In this document: positions 5,399-8,051 of the stretch, one piece after another
How the letters are laid out: each line of letters begins with the position of its first letter
Numbering within the stretch: position 1 is the stretch's first letter
Assembly (NCBI GenBank): GCA_946405115.1
Contig: CAMJGB010000085.1
Location: 1-8,051, forward strand
Reading direction: 5' to 3'
DNA from: an uncultured Clostridia bacterium
Lineage (GTDB): Bacteria > Bacillota > Clostridia > Saccharofermentanales > Saccharofermentanaceae
Length of the DNA stretch: 8,051 bases
Made by a program: the position numbers and the translations under genes
Notes under the pieces: generated by a model
The model's database searches: none
Told to the model about the DNA's origin: nothing
The model's input: only the letters and a program-made list of their open reading frames with translations

Positions 5399-6238
5399 AT
5401 GAGAGTTTCAGAAAAATGCGCCAAGTGCCTTTATGACAAGCAGGAGAAGAAGAATCCTGATCCCGAATATCTTAAGAAAGTAAGGGAGATATTAGACAGC
5501 CGTAAGGATACAGATACCAGTCCTTACATGGTCTATCTGTTCAATAAAGAGCATGTGAAGTTATTCGGTAAGGGTGCTGATTACAGTGCCGTTAAGAAAG
5601 AGTTCAATGACCTTGTTCTTTCTCATGAGGATAAACTTCGCAAAGTTATAGAAACTTCAGAGGATCCGCTTGCGACAGCACTTGTAGTATCGAGAATCGG
5701 CAATTACATCGATCTTGGTGCGATGAATAATGTTGAGGAAGATGTATTTTTCGAACTGTTCAATGATACTTCGATGAGTGAAGGCGATAAGCTCACCTAT
5801 GAGAAGTTTGTTAAAGAATGTGAGAAGGCCAAGACGTTTCTTCTTGTATGCGACAACAGCGGTGAGATCGTGCTCGATAAGCTTTTGCTTGAGCAGCTTG
5901 CGAAAAGATTTCCTCATCTAAAAATAACGGCTCTTGTAAGAGGCGGAGAAGTGCTTAATGATGCGACTATGGAAGATGCCGTTTACGTAGGTCTTACTAA
6001 GGTTGCAAAGGTGGAAACAAACGGCGTTGCTTTGGCAGGAACCGTTTATGACATGATGCCTTCCGATGCGCGTAAACTACTTGATGAATCTGATGTCATA
6101 CTTTCCAAGGGACAGGGTAACTACGAGACCATGTCCGACCAGGGCAGACACGTTTTCTATATGTTCCTTTGTAAGTGTGATCTGTTTACGACAAGGTTCA
6201 ATGTACCGAGATTAACCGGAATATTTATCGAAGAGTAA
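5399..6238 (+). CDS. DUF89 / ARMT1-like metal-dependent phosphatase
   Basis: This 279-residue protein of the DUF89 (ARMT1-like) family is about the size of the prokaryotic stand-alone members. Characterised relatives are Mn/Ni/Co/Mg-dependent phosphatases that remove damaged or surplus sugar phosphates and related metabolites. The expected metal ligands are visible: D152 and N153 in CDNSGEIVLDKL (151-162), and D188 in RGGEVLNDATMEDA (181-194). A conserved SKGQGNYETMS loop is at 236-246. The N-terminus has the CxxC pair CAKC (7-10) and the C-terminal region has CKC (258-260), both common in prokaryotic members. The ribosome site AGGAAAG (5384-5390) overlaps the end of the nitroreductase gene, which stops 3 bp before this ATG, so the two are co-translated in one operon. 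The substrate is unknown; the phosphorylase next door makes sugar 1-phosphates. Confidence 0.87.
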   Translation: MRVSEKCAKCLYDKQEKKNPDPEYLKKVREILDSRKDTDTSPYMVYLFNKEHVKLFGKGADYSAVKKEFNDLVLSHEDKLRKVIETSEDPLATALVVSRIGNYIDLGAMNNVEEDVFFELFNDTSMSEGDKLTYEKFVKECEKAKTFLLVCDNSGEIVLDKLLLEQLAKRFPHLKITALVRGGEVLNDATMEDAVYVGLTKVAKVETNGVALAGTVYDMMPSDARKLLDESDVILSKGQGNYETMSDQGRHVFYMFLCKCDLFTTRFNVPRLTGIFIEE

Positions 6239-6242
6239 GGAG
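6236..6242 (+). promoter_or_regulatory. Ribosome binding site of pyrimidine-nucleoside phosphorylase, overlapping the upstream stop
   Basis: TAAGGAG contains both the TAA stop of the DUF89 gene (6236-6238) and a strong Shine-Dalgarno core, 5 nt before the ATG at 6248. This arrangement implies tight co-translation of the two genes. Confidence 0.85.
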
Positions 6243-6247
6243 CAGCT

Positions 6248-7582
6248 ATGAATATTGTAGACATTATCCTCGACAAGCGTTATGGACGTACTCTTACTGA
6301 TGAGCAGATTAAGTTCTTTGTTAAAGGAGTAACGGACAGGTCGATTCCCGACTATCAGACATCAGCTTTGCTTATGGCCATAGTTCTCAATGGAATGAAC
6401 GAACGTGAGATGACAACTCTTACTCTTGAGATGGCAGCGTCGGGTGAGCAGAATGATCTTTCCTTTGTAGGTGATGTCACCGTAGATAAGCATTCTACAG
6501 GAGGCGTAGGCGATAAGATAACTCCTCTTGTTATGGCGCTTAGCAGTTCGTTTGGTGTAAGAACGGTTAAGCTTACCGGAAGAGGACTTGGCTTTACGGG
6601 CGGTACGGTAGATAAGTTCTCTTCGATTGAAGGGTTTAATATCGACATTCCTAAGGCAGATTTCCCGAGACTTGTAAACGAAACCGGTATGGTTATCTCC
6701 GGACAGACTCCGGATCTTGCACCTGCGGATAAGATTCTGTATGCGTTAAGAGATGTTACCGGTACAGTAAGCTCCATTCCGTTAATAGCGTCATCCATCA
6801 TGAGCAAGAAGCTTGCGGGTGGTGCTGATGCCATAGTTCTTGATGTAACAACAGGTTCCGGTGCCTTCATGAAGACTTTCGAAGAGTCGAGGCAGATCGC
6901 AGACGCCATGATAAGAATCGGCGACAGAGCCGGAAGAAAGACGATCGCCGTTATTACTGACATGGATCAGCCCATGGGAAGATACTGCGGAAACGTTCTT
7001 GAGATGAAGGAAGTATACGATACTTTAAACGGAAGAGGCGCTCAGGATGTAGTTGAAGTAGCAACTACGATAGCAGCAAAGATGATCAAGCTTGCGGGCA
7101 AGAACGGCGGATTAAGTGATGAAGATCTTCTTAATGAGTGCAAGGCAAGACTTAAAGACGGAAGAGCCCTTGCTGAATTCATTAAGCTTATAAAATCGCA
7201 GGGCGGCAATGTTGGCGAGGACGGTCCCGTTTATACTGCAGAACCTGTCAAAGTATTTGATGTTAAGGCGGAAGATTCAGGCTTCGTATTCTCGATGAAG
7301 ACGAACGAGCTCGGACACTGTTCCGTTGCTCTTGGTGCAGGAAGAATTACCAAGGATGATGTTATCGATCTTGGTGCAGGAATAAGATTCATGAAGAAAA
7401 AGGGTGATCCCGTAAGATACGGAGACGTTCTTTGCAGTCTATATGTAGGAAAGAATTCTCCTCTGCTTAGTAATGAGAAGGCAATATCCGAGATAGCGGA
7501 CAGGGTATATAAGGCTTATGAGATTAACACTTCAAGACCTTTGAGCATTCGTCCCGTTATTGACGTGCTTGGGGATAAATAG
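6248..7582 (+). CDS. pdp: Pyrimidine-nucleoside phosphorylase
   Basis: This 444-residue cytosolic enzyme of nucleoside salvage is full length for the family. It splits uridine, thymidine or deoxyuridine with phosphate, giving the base and (deoxy)ribose 1-phosphate. Domains follow the usual order: a helical domain with the phosphate loop DKHSTGGVGDK (80-90), the glycine-rich signature TGRGLGFTGGTVDK (110-123), pyrimidine-binding R168 in YALRDVTGTV, S183 and K187 in SSIMSKKLAGGADA, and the C-terminal PYNP domain. K108 is present, as in Bacillus-type enzymes that accept both uridine and thymidine; thymidine phosphorylases have Met there, as I recall. This favours pdp over deoA. Two oddities are T110 replacing the usual phosphate-binding Ser of SGRG, and F116 replacing His in GLGHTGGT. 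The stop TAG (7580-7582) is followed directly by a second in-frame TAG. Confidence 0.93.
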   Translation: MNIVDIILDKRYGRTLTDEQIKFFVKGVTDRSIPDYQTSALLMAIVLNGMNEREMTTLTLEMAASGEQNDLSFVGDVTVDKHSTGGVGDKITPLVMALSSSFGVRTVKLTGRGLGFTGGTVDKFSSIEGFNIDIPKADFPRLVNETGMVISGQTPDLAPADKILYALRDVTGTVSSIPLIASSIMSKKLAGGADAIVLDVTTGSGAFMKTFEESRQIADAMIRIGDRAGRKTIAVITDMDQPMGRYCGNVLEMKEVYDTLNGRGAQDVVEVATTIAAKMIKLAGKNGGLSDEDLLNECKARLKDGRALAEFIKLIKSQGGNVGEDGPVYTAEPVKVFDVKAEDSGFVFSMKTNELGHCSVALGAGRITKDDVIDLGAGIRFMKKKGDPVRYGDVLCSLYVGKNSPLLSNEKAISEIADRVYKAYEINTSRPLSIRPVIDVLGDK

Positions 7583-7623
7583 TAGAATACAAACAAATGT
7601 TCAAAGGTAGTATTCGCTGATTT

Positions 7624-8051
7624 ATGACTGAGCCTAAGGTCACAACTTACATCGGAATCGATCCCGGCTATGCCATTACAGGTTACGGGATCATCAAGAA
7701 GACCGGTAATAAGCTCACAGCCGTAGATTACGGAGTCATCGAGACTAAGCCTAATACAGAGTTTCCCATAAGACTTCTGGCTATTAATGAGAAGATAAGA
7801 TATCTTCTTGAGCTTTATAAGCCTGACTACATGTCTGTTGAGGAGTTGTTCATTGCACAGAACAGAACGACTGCCGTAGGAACGGCACAGGCTAGAGGCG
7901 TTGTATTAGTTGAGGCTGCTAGGGCGAATATCCCCGTATATGAATTTACTCCGGGGCAGGTTAAGCTTGCGGTAACGGGTTACGGCAAGGCTGAGAAGAA
8001 GCAGGTTCAGACTATGGTTAAGACTTTGCTTGGTCTTAAGGAGATGCCGAA
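7624..8051 (+). CDS. ruvC: Holliday junction resolvase RuvC, N-terminal part (3' end outside window)
   Basis: RuvC is the metal-dependent endonuclease that cuts Holliday junctions during recombination and repair, working with the RuvAB branch-migration motor. The first 142 codons are present and the frame runs off the window end. Visible family marks are the strand with the first catalytic aspartate, YIGIDPGYAITGYG (D13), the second acidic residue E73 in SVEELFIAQN, the helix TAVGTAQARGVVL (83-95), and the TPGQVKLAVTGYGKAEKKQV segment typical of RuvC. The last two catalytic aspartates should lie just past the window end. The start ATG at 7624 is forced by an in-frame TGA at 7618-7620. The nearest ribosome-site candidate, AAAGG (7603-7607), is rather far away, so initiation may be weak. 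The gap from the upstream gene is 41 bp. Confidence 0.94.
   Translation, partial: MTEPKVTTYIGIDPGYAITGYGIIKKTGNKLTAVDYGVIETKPNTEFPIRLLAINEKIRYLLELYKPDYMSVEELFIAQNRTTAVGTAQARGVVLVEAARANIPVYEFTPGQVKLAVTGYGKAEKKQVQTMVKTLLGLKEMP

Noticed and set aside
6355..6963. 202-codon open frame on the - strand inside the phosphorylase gene
   Set aside because: The + strand encodes a full-length, well-conserved enzyme here. The antisense frame shows no recognisable protein and no ribosome site.
7585..7615. Inverted repeat GAATAC/GTATTC before ruvC, as an operator or terminator
   Set aside because: A 6-bp arm with a 19-nt gap is expected by chance, and there is no T tract.

Overview
The window looks like a chromosomal segment of a low-to-moderate GC member of the Clostridia (Bacillota). 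The basis is Gram-positive style gene starts with AGGAG-type ribosome sites, sigma-A-like promoters (TTGACA/TATAAT), heavy use of AAG for Lys, AGA for Arg and CTT for Leu, and gene families typical of gut or anaerobic Firmicutes. Genus cannot be fixed from this sequence. Every supported gene is on the + strand. There are no mobile elements, CRISPR arrays or rRNA genes.

Layout: (1) Bases 2-805 are the 3' part of purB (adenylosuccinate lyase), cut by the window start. (2) Bases 829-983 are a compact tRNA-Lys(CTT) unit with its own strong promoter and a strong intrinsic terminator. (3) Bases 1020-4021 hold a promoter and two tandem paralogous genes for single-pass membrane proteins. Each has a short cytoplasmic tail, one transmembrane helix, a FecR domain, a conserved probably helical module, a long Pro/Thr(Ser)-rich stalk and a divergent acidic, aromatic-rich C-terminal head. 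No FecI-type sigma factor or TonB receptor is visible beside them. (4) Bases 4070-8051 are a tightly spaced run of small-molecule enzymes: a PptA-like tautomerase, a Nudix hydrolase, a small nitroreductase, a DUF89/ARMT1-like metal-dependent phosphatase and a pyrimidine-nucleoside phosphorylase. The 5' part of ruvC (Holliday junction resolvase) follows and is cut by the window end.

The enzyme run reads like a nucleotide salvage and metabolite clean-up group. The phosphorylase releases (deoxy)ribose 1-phosphate, and the neighbouring DUF89 and Nudix proteins belong to families that hydrolyse unwanted or damaged phosphometabolites and nucleotides. That functional link is inference from gene order. 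The least ordinary part of the window is the tandem FecR pair. Its membrane-proximal part is about 86% identical between copies, while the stalks and outer heads have diverged strongly, which suggests a duplicated envelope sensor or surface protein with diversified outer ends.
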